Source: Mediterranea massiliensis
Lineage (GTDB): Bacteria; Bacteroidota; Bacteroidia; Bacteroidales; Bacteroidaceae
Length of the DNA: 64,000 bases
Assembly (NCBI RefSeq): GCF_900128475.1
Contig: NZ_LT635835.1
Location: forward strand, 50,517-114,516
Reading direction: 5' to 3'
In this document: positions 8,902 to 16,624 of the stretch, piece by piece
How the letters are laid out: every line of letters begins with the position of its first letter
Numbering within the stretch: position 1 is the first letter of the stretch
Position numbers and translations under genes: made by a program
Notes under the pieces: model-generated
What the model saw: the letters and a program-made list of their open reading frames with translations, nothing else
Database searches by the model: none
What the model was told of the DNA's origin: nothing

Positions 8902-10413
8902 ATGAGCAAAAATCAAGAATACGCAGAGAAATATGCCGGATACGCGATGGAACAGATGCGGCGGTACGGTATTCCCGCCTCCGTGACGCTGGCACAAGGC
9001 ATACTGGAAAGCAGCAACGGCCAGAGCCAACTGGCACAGAACGAGAACAACCATTTCGGCATCAAGGCCACGCCGTCATGGATTGCCGAAGGAGGCCGGT
9101 ATGCCCTGTATTCAGACGACCGTCCGAACGAAAAGTTCTGCAGCTATGACTCCGTAGGCGACTCCTACGAACACCACTCCCGTTTCCTGAAAGAAAACAG
9201 CCGCTATGCCGCCTGCTTCAATCTGTCGCCGGATGACTACAAGGGGTGGACGGAAGGCATCGCCCGGGCCGGATATGCCACGGGAAGCGGCTATGCCGCC
9301 AACCTGCAGAAAATCATCGAGCAGAACGGCCTTGACAGATATGACCGTCAGGTCATGCAGGAAATGGCGGCACAGGGACGGCATTTCGGCGTGGAGGAAA
9401 ACCCTTTGGGAAAATCTGAAAACACGGCCTATTCCTTTCCGGTCGAAAGGAAGGATTTCCTTTTTGTCACCACCCCGTTCGGTGTGGACGACCGCACGGC
9501 CAACGGTGGCGAGAAAGTCCACAAGGGGCTGGACATCCGGTGTGCCGGGGATGCTGTCCTCGCCACGGAAAACGGAGGCAAGGTCGTCTCCGTGAAAGGA
9601 AGCGGTAGCGGGCAGTCCGTGACCGTGGAATACAGCCGGAAAGACGGCAGCAAGGTGCAGTGTACCTATATGCACCTCGGCGAAGTCTCCGTCAAGGCCG
9701 GGGATACAGTCAAGTCCGGGCAGCAGCTCGGAAAGACGGGCGGCGAACATCTGCATTTCGGGGTAAAAAACATCTATGCGGACGGCACGCAGCGGGACAT
9801 CGACCCGGCGGCGTACCTCGCAGAGATCGCCCAGAAAGGCAGCATCCGGCAGCAGGTGCTGCACAACGGCAACGACTTGCTCGCCAGATACAGGAGTACG
9901 GAAAGCACCAGGGACGGAAAACCGCTCACCACCGAAGGATGGATGAAAAAACTGCTCTCCTCGGAGGACAGCGGCGTGGGCCTGTCCGGATGCAGCGATC
10001 CTGTCGTGGAGATGGCCATGACCGCCTTCACCTCCCTGATGCTGCTGGCCGTGCAGATTGACAACAAGGAAGAGGAAAGGCAGAAAGCGGAAGTGTCCGC
10101 TGCGATGGACAGTGGGAGAATCGACCTCAAATCCCTGTTGCCGGGTATGAAAAGCTGCACCCTGACCATCAACGAAAACGGCAAGGCCGTGCTTCATGCC
10201 GACAACGGAAACATGCAGATGTCGAGGGAGCTTTCCTCTGCCGAACTCAGCCGCCTGTCGGCCACGCTGAACAACTGTTCTCTCTCCGAAGAGACCAAGC
10301 GTATGCGCGTGAGTGGACTGCTCAACACGGTCATCCTCTCCGAGACGGCTTCCCGCAACTTCGAGATGGGAATGGAACAACTGCAGGGACAGACAGAAGG
10401 ACTGAAAAGATAG
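8902..10413 (+). CDS. Two-domain peptidoglycan hydrolase (glucosaminidase plus M23) for conjugation
   Basis: A 503-residue protein with two wall-cutting domains. Residues 1-145 are a FlgJ/GH73-type glucosaminidase (VTLAQGILESSNG with the likely catalytic E36, then NNHFGIK). Residues 185-320 are an M23 endopeptidase with intact metal and catalytic residues: HKGLD (H207, D211), YMHLG (H258) and HLHFG (H283, H285). The C-terminal 180 residues are of unknown function and include a hydrophobic stretch near 370-385. No signal peptide is visible, so export may use the transfer apparatus. Such enzymes open the cell wall for assembly of conjugation machinery. Confidence 0.8.
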   Translation: MSKNQEYAEKYAGYAMEQMRRYGIPASVTLAQGILESSNGQSQLAQNENNHFGIKATPSWIAEGGRYALYSDDRPNEKFCSYDSVGDSYEHHSRFLKENSRYAACFNLSPDDYKGWTEGIARAGYATGSGYAANLQKIIEQNGLDRYDRQVMQEMAAQGRHFGVEENPLGKSENTAYSFPVERKDFLFVTTPFGVDDRTANGGEKVHKGLDIRCAGDAVLATENGGKVVSVKGSGSGQSVTVEYSRKDGSKVQCTYMHLGEVSVKAGDTVKSGQQLGKTGGEHLHFGVKNIYADGTQRDIDPAAYLAEIAQKGSIRQQVLHNGNDLLARYRSTESTRDGKPLTTEGWMKKLLSSEDSGVGLSGCSDPVVEMAMTAFTSLMLLAVQIDNKEEERQKAEVSAAMDSGRIDLKSLLPGMKSCTLTINENGKAVLHADNGNMQMSRELSSAELSRLSATLNNCSLSEETKRMRVSGLLNTVILSETASRNFEMGMEQLQGQTEGLKR

Positions 10414-10423
10414 CAATGAAAAT

Positions 10424-10597
10424 ATGAAAAGCGTGATGATGCAATTATGTGTTTATGTACTCGGATTGTCCTCGTGCGTGCTGCATACCGTCATGTACCT
10501 TAAGCTGTTCGGATGGGTGGCGGCGTTTGTCATCATCGGGATACAGGTGCTGCTTGCCGCATGGATAATCTACATCCGTATCAGGGCACCCGATTAG
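10424..10597 (+). CDS. Small two-span membrane protein
   Basis: A 57-residue ORF (ATG at 10424, TAG at 10595) lying 10 bp after the hydrolase stop. It is almost wholly hydrophobic, with two likely spans: MQLCVYVLGLSSCVLHTVMY and GWVAAFVIIGIQVLLAAWII, ending in a short basic tail. Its position in a tight operon and clean membrane topology support a real gene, but no family is recognised. Confidence 0.5.
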   Translation: MKSVMMQLCVYVLGLSSCVLHTVMYLKLFGWVAAFVIIGIQVLLAAWIIYIRIRAPD

Positions 10598-10678
10598 CAA
10601 AGGGAATTTCCGGTTCAACTTCAACAAGGCCGTTTCCGCTTTCCGGTGGAAATGTCACACATCAAAAAAAGACAAGCG

Positions 10679-11290
10679 ATGATAAAATGCAATGTTACCC
10701 TATGCGGCACGATCAGCCGCGACGCCTCCGTCCGCACAGGCAAGGACGGCAAGGAGTTCGTAAGTTTTCCTCTCCAGGTCTCCATCCCCGGAAAGAACGG
10801 GAATGAGGGGAACATGGAAGTCAGTGTCAGCAAAGACGGCGGACAGGACACCGTCCATGAATACCGGTACGGCTCCCGTGCCAAGGTCACGGGCACCCTT
10901 TTGCTGAAACGCAGGGGCGAGAAGCTCTATTTCAACCTGTCGGCAGATTCCGTGGATCTTTCCGATGCCGGGAACACGGATTCCGTCAAGGGGCAGATGG
11001 TCTTCCGTGGAAAGACCGGCAAGCACATAGAGGAACGCAAGGACAAGACCGGCAAGCCGTACCTGATGTTCTCCGCGTTCAGCACGGAGAAGGTCAATGA
11101 CGGGTTCGAGTACCAATGGGTGCGCTTCTTCTGTTTCGGCAAGGAAAAGGAGGAGTGGCTGCAGCCGGGTGTCAAGGTGGACGCGAAAGGAGAAATGTCC
11201 CTCTCCCTATACGACGGCAAGCCGGACATCTCCTGCCGTGTGGAAGAACTCAACCAGTATGTGCCGGAGGCCGGCAACGATAACAGATGA
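10679..11290 (+). CDS. Tandem OB-fold single-stranded DNA-binding-like protein
   Basis: A protein of 203 residues from ATG 10679; ATG 10652 and GTG 10646 are in-frame alternatives. It contains two SSB-like OB-fold patterns. The first (CGTISRDASVRTGKDGKEFV) matches the typical SSB start of strand, charged turn, then F/V strand. The second (GKTGKHIEERKDKTGKPYLM, then WVRFFCFGKEKEEW and VDAKGEMSLSLYDGKPD) has the SSB features W-V/R-V-x-FGK and V-x-G-x-L-S. The protein probably coats transferred single-stranded DNA. Its stop overlaps the next ATG by 4 bp. Confidence 0.65.
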   Translation: MIKCNVTLCGTISRDASVRTGKDGKEFVSFPLQVSIPGKNGNEGNMEVSVSKDGGQDTVHEYRYGSRAKVTGTLLLKRRGEKLYFNLSADSVDLSDAGNTDSVKGQMVFRGKTGKHIEERKDKTGKPYLMFSAFSTEKVNDGFEYQWVRFFCFGKEKEEWLQPGVKVDAKGEMSLSLYDGKPDISCRVEELNQYVPEAGNDNR

Positions 11291-12984
11291 CGGATATGGC
11301 CGGTTACAGACGACAGAACGCGGACGGGCCGAACAGCGAGGAAAAGGCTCTCGACCTGTTCGCCGAGATGATGATTGAAAAGATAGAAAGCATCAATGAG
11401 GACTGGCGCAAGCCCTGGTTCACGGAAGGCGCATTGCAGTGGCCGCGCAACCTGTCCGGACGCGAATACAACGGCATGAACGCCTTCATGTTGATGCTGC
11501 ACTGCGAGAAAGAGGGATACAAAATACCCCGCTTCTGTACCTTCGACTGCGTGCAGCGGATGAACAAGCCGGGAAAGGACGGACAGGAACTGCCGAGGGT
11601 CTCCGTGCTGCGCGGCGAGAAATCCTTCCCGGTGATGCTCACCACTTTCACCTGCATACACAAGGAGACGAAGGAGAAAATCAAGTATGACGACTACAAG
11701 AATCTCTCCGAGGATGAGAAGAAGGAGTACAATGTCTATCCGAGGATGCAGGTTTTCAGGGTGTTCAACGTACAGCAGACCAACCTGCGGGAAGCGCGTC
11801 CGGAATTGTGGGAAAAGCTGGAAAAGGAAAACGGCCGTCCTGAAGTCAAGGCAGGCGAACAGTTCGACTTCGAGCCGGTGGACCGGATGATAAGCGAGAA
11901 CCTGTGGATCTGTCCCATACGGCCCATGCATCAGGATAGTGCGTACTATTCCATTACGAAGAATGAAATCGTAGTGCCGGAAAAGAGGCAGTTCAAGGAC
12001 GGGGAAGCGTTCTACGGCACCCTGTTCCACGAGATGACCCATTCCACCGGTGCGAAAGGCGTGCTCGACCGCCTCGAACCGACAGCCTTCGGTTCAAAGG
12101 AATATGCCAGGGAGGAACTGGTGGCCGAACTCGGCAGCGCATTGGTCTCACAGCGTTACGGCATGACCAAACACATCAAGGAAGACAGCTGCGCCTACCT
12201 CAAATCATGGCTCGACTCATTGAAAGAGTCCCCGCAGTTCATCAAGACAACCCTGATGGATGTAAAAAAGGCATCCTCTATAATCACGCAGAAGGTGGAC
12301 AGGATTGCAAGGGGACTGGACGAAGACAATACGGAACGGATAGCAAACGGGACCTCTCCAAAGGGAAAGACATTCTATGCGTCCGTGGCTTACCTGCAAA
12401 CCACCGATGACAGGAGCCAACTTGACGAACTGAGGGAAAAAGGAGACTATGAGGGGCTGCTGGCCTGCGCCAAGGAATATTATGACGGGAACGGCATGGA
12501 TGAACAATACACCTACCAGACTCCCTTGCAGCATAGGGGTGATGACCTGCTTGTCGAAGACAAGGATTTTGCCGTCGTGTATAACGGGAGCGTGGGCGGC
12601 ACCTATGAGGTGATGCTGAAATACTCGGAGCAGGAGGTACGCGACCACATCAACCGCTACGGCATTGACCGTGCGAGCGTGGATGTGAAAGAGCTTGCCA
12701 AGGATATGGTCGTTGAACAGTTTGCCAAACTGACGCATCAGAGAATGCCGGTATTCGAAATGCCGAACGGGGATATTCTGTATGCAGCGTACAACAGGGA
12801 GAAGGATGCGCTCGATGTGGGAGGTGTATGCAATGCGGGTCTTGCCGTGCGGCACAGCTTCCCATACGACTACAATTCGACGCTCGATGCCAACCTGCAG
12901 GCCGTAAACGAGAAGCTGAACGAACTCGACGAATACAGGGAGGAGCTACAAGAGGCAGAATATGGCGGCGGAATGCGGCGATAG
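11287..12984 (+). CDS. ArdC-type antirestriction protein with zincin metallopeptidase domain
   Basis: A 565-residue protein with the full ArdC layout. The N-terminal single-stranded DNA-binding domain (about 30-165) contains WRKPWF, GREYNGMNAFML and the PRVSVLRGEKSFPV strand. The zincin domain has FHEMTH (H248, E249, H252) and a downstream REELVAELGSAL segment that supplies the third ligand. The C-terminal 240 residues are an extension of unknown function. Proteins of this type are thought to protect incoming DNA from restriction. It is the last gene of the forward operon and is followed by a strong hairpin. Confidence 0.75.
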   Translation: MTDMAGYRRQNADGPNSEEKALDLFAEMMIEKIESINEDWRKPWFTEGALQWPRNLSGREYNGMNAFMLMLHCEKEGYKIPRFCTFDCVQRMNKPGKDGQELPRVSVLRGEKSFPVMLTTFTCIHKETKEKIKYDDYKNLSEDEKKEYNVYPRMQVFRVFNVQQTNLREARPELWEKLEKENGRPEVKAGEQFDFEPVDRMISENLWICPIRPMHQDSAYYSITKNEIVVPEKRQFKDGEAFYGTLFHEMTHSTGAKGVLDRLEPTAFGSKEYAREELVAELGSALVSQRYGMTKHIKEDSCAYLKSWLDSLKESPQFIKTTLMDVKKASSIITQKVDRIARGLDEDNTERIANGTSPKGKTFYASVAYLQTTDDRSQLDELREKGDYEGLLACAKEYYDGNGMDEQYTYQTPLQHRGDDLLVEDKDFAVVYNGSVGGTYEVMLKYSEQEVRDHINRYGIDRASVDVKELAKDMVVEQFAKLTHQRMPVFEMPNGDILYAAYNREKDALDVGGVCNAGLAVRHSFPYDYNSTLDANLQAVNEKLNELDEYREELQEAEYGGGMRR

Positions 12985-12985
12985 A

Positions 12986-13026
12986 CAAAAAGGAACACGG
13001 GGCCGGTGTGGATGCCAGCCCCGTGT
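12986..13026. terminator. Bidirectional terminator between the transfer operon and the small reverse genes
   Basis: A perfect 9-bp stem (ACACGGGGC at 12995-13003 and GCCCCGTGT at 13018-13026) lies 11 bp after the ArdC stop. The reverse strand has a T5 run (12986-12990) directly after the stem, so it also suits the convergent gene ending at 13032. The forward strand has only a weak CTTTG tail. Confidence 0.75.
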
Positions 13027-13031
13027 CTTTG

Positions 13032-13319
13032 TCAGCTTTGTTGAAAATACTCCTGCCAATTTTCTTCATCAACGGTCAGTCTGCCCTTTTCCCAATCGTA
13101 TTCTACTTCCGGCATATTAGCATAAGGGAAATACACGGTATAGCCTATCTGACCGTAAGAACTGTGCAAGGGTATAACACAAATCTCGTGGCCATAATAA
13201 GGCTGCGGCGTACAGTATTTCCGCCAGTCGAAACGACCTGCCGCAATATTGCAGCAAAGTAACTTTAGAGTCACTGTTTTTTTCCAACCTTGAAAATTGT
13301 TTTTACTTCTTCTTTCCAT
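13032..13319 (-). CDS. Small hypothetical protein, third gene of leader-C operon
   Basis: A 95-residue protein with aromatic-rich, mixed sequence (YYGHEICVIPLHSSYGQIGY) and an acidic C-terminus. No family or motif is recognised. It lies 6 bp after the preceding reverse-strand gene and ends just before the bidirectional hairpin, so it appears to close a three-gene operon whose 5' end carries leader C. Confidence 0.45.
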   Translation of the reverse strand: MERRSKNNFQGWKKTVTLKLLCCNIAAGRFDWRKYCTPQPYYGHEICVIPLHSSYGQIGYTVYFPYANMPEVEYDWEKGRLTVDEENWQEYFQQS

Positions 13320-13325
13320 AATAAT

Positions 13326-13520
13326 CTAATGAGCTATGTTATAATAAATTTCGGGTTCGCTTGATACATTATAAATCCAACTGCCGCACCGCACCAGAAG
13401 TGCATTCTTACCGTAGTACAGCCTTTTCATTCCGGCAATGCTCCCGGACTTGTGGAAATTAGGGAAACGGCTTATACCTATTCTCTCACCATCCCGCCTG
13501 TAAAGTGTCTTTGTTCTCAT
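13326..13520 (-). CDS. Small hypothetical protein, second gene of leader-C operon
   Basis: A 64-residue basic protein starting with the ATG of a TCAT overlap (4 bp) with the upstream gene, which suggests coupled translation. No domain is recognised. The pattern GMKRLYYGKNALLVRCGSWIYNV suggests a small beta-rich fold, but function is unknown. Confidence 0.4.
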   Translation of the reverse strand: MRTKTLYRRDGERIGISRFPNFHKSGSIAGMKRLYYGKNALLVRCGSWIYNVSSEPEIYYNIAH

Positions 13521-13867
13521 GTCAAAGCTGTTTTTAATGAGTTATAAAAATCTGTGAAAAGTCTTTTCGCCTCTTCCATCTCATCCACAATGTCCTTGAT
13601 ATGGTAAGGTGCACCACACTTGCCGTGCCCGTCATGGCCAATCCACCGATAGGCTTCATAGTCGGGGTCAAAGTCCTCGCAATACCGCTCCACATCCCCA
13701 AGAAACCCGCCAAATTTGTTTCCTGTCAGCTCGGCGCAAAATCCGTAATCCAGTCCATGCTTTGTGTAATAGCGGAAATCGAATACTACAGTGTCTTCTT
13801 CCTCGTCTGTGCTTACTGTCCAGCCGAAATCGAAGGCGATGCTTTTGATTAGTTCTACTGTTGTCAT
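13517..13867 (-). CDS. Small acidic hypothetical protein, first gene of leader-C operon
   Basis: The ATG at 13867 (MTTVELIKSIAFDFGW) gives 116 aa. A longer frame reaches 13954, but that extension would run through the leader C stem-loop, so the shorter start is preferred. The protein is strongly acidic (STDEEEDTVVFDF; DFDPDYEAYRWIG). Acidity and small size recall proteins that mimic DNA or act on restriction systems, but nothing in the sequence proves that. Confidence 0.5.
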   Translation of the reverse strand: MTTVELIKSIAFDFGWTVSTDEEEDTVVFDFRYYTKHGLDYGFCAELTGNKFGGFLGDVERYCEDFDPDYEAYRWIGHDGHGKCGAPYHIKDIVDEMEEAKRLFTDFYNSLKTALT

Positions 13868-13880
13868 AGCTTTGTTTTTT

Positions 13881-13934
13881 ATTTTCCCTTTGTTCCGAGT
13901 CTTCCGACCCGCCGCAGGGATTGTTTTTATGTGC
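13881..13934 (-). promoter_or_regulatory. Structured leader motif, copy C
   Basis: On the reverse strand this reads CATAAAAACAATCCC, then a stem-loop (CGGGTC GGAA GACTCG), then AAAGGGAAAATAAAAAAC and the ATG 14 nt beyond the copy. The outer TCCC and GGGA can pair to close the structure. The same layout, with a different inner stem sequence, occurs at five other operon starts in the window. Confidence 0.6.
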
Positions 13935-14055
13935 GGTTTCCACGGCGAAGACAAGGATGGCAGGCAAGGAATCAGCGGTGAAATTTTATGAAAAGCCGCT
14001 ATCTGTGATTACGGAAAGTTTCCGTCAAATTTTATCCTGATAGGCAATGCGGTCC

Positions 14056-14085
14056 TTGACCGGCTATCCGTTCGCCGTACCTTTG
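14056..14085 (+). promoter_or_regulatory. Forward Bacteroides-type promoter in module C
   Basis: TTG at 14056-14058, a 19-nt spacer, and TACCTTTG at 14078-14085 match the Bacteroides consensus. It points away from the reverse-strand operon of leader C. No forward gene of known type follows; the only sizeable forward frame (14047-14412) is unconvincing, so the transcript may be non-coding. Confidence 0.55.
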
Positions 14086-14265
14086 CCGCATAAAAACAGC
14101 CTGTGGGGGTGTTGGCGGTACATGGAAATGAGCTTTATCCATTATAAAAGGAGGGAGACCATGACCTATGGGCATGTTATAACAGGCTCGGCCAGTCCCG
14201 TTGTGAGGCAGCCACCACCGGCTGGGATACCGCCTCTGCCGATGATGGCTGTCTTGTCATTCAAA

Positions 14266-14448
14266 TCATATCTTATTTACAATGTCCTCCAGATATTCAA
14301 TCCGCCTATATACGGCGGATGCTTCAGGATAGCATTCCGTCAATTCCGCCCATTCGAGGGTCTTATGCAGTTCGTCAAAAGTCAGTCTCAATTCTGCAAG
14401 TCCCTCCCGTAATTTCCGTTTTAAATCAATTCTTTCCTGTTCGTTCAT
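14266..14448 (-). CDS. Small charged helical protein, second gene of leader-A operon
   Basis: A 60-residue, highly charged and probably all-helical protein (ERIDLKRKLREGLAELRLTF). It lies 17 bp after the stop of the upstream gene of the same operon. Function is unknown. A DNA- or protein-binding small helix bundle is possible. Confidence 0.4.
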   Translation of the reverse strand: MNEQERIDLKRKLREGLAELRLTFDELHKTLEWAELTECYPEASAVYRRIEYLEDIVNKI

Positions 14449-14465
14449 AATCTTTTAATTTAGAG

Positions 14466-14951
14466 TCAGAAATGATAATCAATGACGCCTCCGATGTAGA
14501 GCAGCGTGCCGGGTTCATACCCACAAACCTCGCGCATAAACTCGTAAGACTGTTCGGCATAGGATTGCGCACCCTCCGTATCCGTGTAAAACCAATAAGC
14601 TGTTTCAAGCGGGTTCTTCAAGTATTTTTCAAGCTGATAGACCGGGCCAATCCAATCCTGTACAGTGTCGGGAGTAACGGCTTCCACCTTGTTACGCAAA
14701 CCTGCGACAAATTCTTCCTTCCACTTTTCCACCCCACCGATGTAGCGGATTGTATCTTCATCGACAAGCTCGAACATCCCTTTGGGCAGGATATGGTTTA
14801 CCAATACGTCAATGTGGTACTTGCGCTCCTCCTCGTCAATTTTATCGCAATAGTCAAAATAACTGTTATCGCCCTGCATAAGCGTGTCCTCGTTCAGATA
14901 GCATTCCTTGTCCACCTTTGTCGTTGTGATTTGAAAAATTTTGCTGTGCAT
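14466..14951 (-). CDS. Hypothetical protein, first gene of leader-A operon
   Basis: A 161-residue protein from ATG 14951 (MHSKIFQITTTKV). ATG 14978 (MFNKLN) is an in-frame alternative. The shorter start is preferred because the spacing from leader A to this ATG equals that of the homologous leader B to its gene. The sequence is acidic and aromatic (DEDTIRYIGGVEKWKEEFVAG; ETAYWFYTDTEGAQSYAEQS). No family is recognised. Confidence 0.5.
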   Translation of the reverse strand: MHSKIFQITTTKVDKECYLNEDTLMQGDNSYFDYCDKIDEEERKYHIDVLVNHILPKGMFELVDEDTIRYIGGVEKWKEEFVAGLRNKVEAVTPDTVQDWIGPVYQLEKYLKNPLETAYWFYTDTEGAQSYAEQSYEFMREVCGYEPGTLLYIGGVIDYHF

Positions 14952-14986
14952 AATCTTGAAATTTAATTTGTTGAACATTCTTTTTT

Positions 14987-15042
14987 CTTCCCTTTTCTCG
15001 AAAGCCTTCTTCGGCTTCCTTGTCGGGAAAGATTTTACATGC
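14987..15042 (-). promoter_or_regulatory. Structured leader motif, copy A
   Basis: On the reverse strand: GCATGTAAAATC, TTTCCCG, a stem-loop GAAGCC GAAGAA GGCTTTC, then GGGAAGAAAAAAG. Outer TTTCCC pairs with GGGAA. It precedes the 14951 start by about 36 nt. It is nearly identical to copy B because both lie in a 270-bp duplicated segment. Confidence 0.65.
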
Positions 15043-15186
15043 AAGACAGACAGCGTGTAAAGAACAGGAAAGGCAAGGAAACCGTCAGGGATTTAACGGA
15101 ATACCCAACCCTGCGGGGAACTGAAAGTTCATCTTCGATTTGGGAAGGCTGCCGCTCAATCCGTGAACCGGTTAGCGTAGCGGTAC

Positions 15187-15215
15187 TTGACGGCTGGACG
15201 GACGCTGTACCTTTG
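15187..15215 (+). promoter_or_regulatory. Forward promoter in module A
   Basis: TTG at 15187, an 18-nt spacer and TACCTTTG at 15208-15215. It is followed by GCATGGGAAAATCA, a sequence also seen after the promoters of modules B and D. The possible 47-aa forward ORF starting at 15218 is not conserved in module B, so a non-coding transcript is more likely. Confidence 0.55.
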
Positions 15216-15400
15216 CATGGGAAAATCACTCCGGCGGGGAATGCCGAAGCGGAGGAACGGTCGATGGCCCATGATAAAAGCGGACAGAAATCGCGGAATA
15301 AAAAGGCAGGACGGCAGGGACATACAAAAGGTTGCAGTGCCTTCCAAGGCATCCGGTTAAAACAGGGAGCAGGAACCGGAAAAAGGATTGTGATGACATG

Positions 15401-15435
15401 AAAAATCCCCCGAACTGACTTGCAGCCCGGGAGAT
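15401..15435 (-). terminator. Reverse-strand terminator after the MPNWC-type gene
   Basis: An imperfect 8-bp stem (15405-15412 with 15428-15435, one mismatch) is followed on the reverse strand by T5 (15401-15405). It lies 18 bp beyond the stop of the 15453-16034 gene. Confidence 0.6.
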
Positions 15436-15452
15436 ATGCCCCTTTACCCGAG

Positions 15453-16034
15453 TCAACTTATCACCTCAAACTCATGCAGGTAGCAGAAAGCATCTTCGTA
15501 CTTCTCACTCCATTCTGCATCAAGAGCTTCGACATCCTTTGCCGACCTTATTGGTTTCCCAGTCTCTTTCTCAATCCACTTGAACGCATCTTCCTGATTC
15601 TCGAAGTATTCGCTGATGTACTCTTCTTCGGGCGTACAGGCATCAAAAAAATACCTGTCGGGGAAATAGACACCCGAAATGTCGTTCGTTTCATAAATTC
15701 CCATGCCCGGCTCTTCCGCCTGAAAATAATAGTAAAGTGACGGATATTTTTCCCTCACAAGGTCAAACACCTCATTGCAGGGAGACCACGCCGTTTCGGT
15801 GTATAACCTTATCACTTCGCCGTCCATTTCAAGGCAGCTCCACTCACCACGACAGCTTACATCGTTCCAATCCTTGCCCAGGGCATCTACAAGGCATCCA
15901 AGCCATGTAGTCCCGAAGCCATTTTCCACTGAAGGCTTTTCCATGTTTTCCAATCCTTTCATTAATTCATAGAGGCTCTTGATTTCATTTGCATCGCCCT
16001 CTATTGCGTATGCACTACTGCACCAGTTTGGCAT
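15453..16034 (-). CDS. MPNWC-type YubB/DUF1281-like protein
   Basis: A 193-residue protein starting MPNWCSSAYAIEGD, the hallmark of the YubB/DUF1281 ferredoxin-like family found on plasmids and phages. The rest is acidic and aromatic (WLGCLVDALGKDWNDVSCRG; IRLYTETAWSPCNEVFDLV), as is usual in that family. The biochemical role is unknown; members travel with conjugative DNA. It is a single-gene operon with leader B upstream and a terminator downstream. Confidence 0.7.
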   Translation of the reverse strand: MPNWCSSAYAIEGDANEIKSLYELMKGLENMEKPSVENGFGTTWLGCLVDALGKDWNDVSCRGEWSCLEMDGEVIRLYTETAWSPCNEVFDLVREKYPSLYYYFQAEEPGMGIYETNDISGVYFPDRYFFDACTPEEEYISEYFENQEDAFKWIEKETGKPIRSAKDVEALDAEWSEKYEDAFCYLHEFEVIS

Positions 16035-16066
16035 AACTCTAAATTTTTATTCGTTAAACTTTCTTT

Positions 16067-16123
16067 TTCCTCCCTCTTCTCGAAAGCCTTCTTCGGCTTC
16101 CTTGTCGGGAAAGATTTTACATG
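16067..16123 (-). promoter_or_regulatory. Structured leader motif, copy B
   Basis: On the reverse strand: GCATGTAAAATC, TTTCCCG, stem-loop GAAGCC GAAGAA GGCTTTC, GAGGGAGGAAAAAG. It precedes the ATG of the MPNWC-type gene by about 32 nt and is the near-identical partner of copy A. Confidence 0.65.
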
Positions 16124-16268
16124 CAGGACAGACAGCGTGTAAAGAACAGGTAAGGCAAGGAAACTGTCAGGGATTTAACGGAATACCCAACCCTGCGGGG
16201 AACCGGCGGTTCATCTTCGATTTGGGAAGGCTGCCGCTCAATCCGTGAACCGGTTAGCGTAGCGGTAC

Positions 16269-16297
16269 TTGACGGCTGGACGGACGCTGTACTTTTG
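16269..16297 (+). promoter_or_regulatory. Forward promoter in module B
   Basis: TTG at 16269, 18-nt spacer, TACTTTTG at 16290-16297, then GCATGGGAAAATCA. It could give a transcript running toward the ATPase gene at 16625 through about 300 bp of intergenic DNA. Confidence 0.5.
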
Positions 16298-16517
16298 CAT
16301 GGGAAAATCACTCCGGCAGGGAATGCCAGAAAGCGGAGAGAGTGGCTATGAGGCAGATTAAAAGCGGACAGAACTTGCGGAGTATAAAAGTAAGCGTGAT
16401 TACTGGATACAAAAGGATATCATACAAATACCCTTTTGGATAGGGAGATGAGTTCATACCTTAAGTGATGATACATCGCGGATAAAGTATTATCTCCCAA
16501 ACACCACATATTGCTGA

Positions 16518-16560
16518 GTTTATACTTTATCTCGATTATTTTAGCAGATAAAGTATAAAC
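16518..16560. promoter_or_regulatory. Perfect 15-bp inverted-repeat operator upstream of the AAA ATPase
   Basis: GTTTATACTTTATCT (16518-16532) and AGATAAAGTATAAAC (16546-16560) are exact inverted repeats separated by 13 nt. A further related half-site, GATAAAGTAT, lies near 16479. The repeat ends 15 bp before the promoter -33 element, so it is a likely binding site for a dimeric regulator. Confidence 0.7.
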
Positions 16561-16574
16561 TTATTCGTAAAAAG

Positions 16575-16606
16575 TTTGGCTATTACATTCAGATTAAGTA
16601 CTTTTG
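16575..16606 (+). promoter_or_regulatory. Promoter of the AAA ATPase gene
   Basis: TTTG (16575-16578), 20-nt spacer, TACTTTTG (16599-16606): an exact consensus match. The transcript would start about 10 nt before the ATG at 16625, which rules out the in-frame TTG at 16604 as the start codon. Confidence 0.75.
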
Positions 16607-16624
16607 CCCCAAATACAGAGTATC

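Larger units (their letters stand above)
14987..15255. repeat. Intergenic module repeat, copy A (about 270 bp)
   Basis: This segment is about 95 percent identical by eye to 16067-16336. It includes the structured leader, a GGCAAGG box, and a forward promoter near its right end. It separates two unrelated small reverse-strand operons, so the intergenic region, not the genes, is what is repeated. Confidence 0.85.
16067..16336. repeat. Intergenic module repeat, copy B (about 270 bp)
   Basis: The partner of 14987-15255. The two copies differ by scattered substitutions and diverge sharply after the GGGAATGCC near the right end. Both keep the leader stem-loop and the forward promoter. Confidence 0.85.

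Noticed and set aside
14047..14412. Forward ORF of 121 codons in module C
   Set aside because: It runs through the promoter and the end of a reverse gene, has no family resemblance, and is not conserved in modules A and B.
15039..15401. Forward ORF of 120 codons in module A, and a 47-codon ORF from 15218
   Set aside because: The near-identical module B does not keep either frame, so coding is unlikely.
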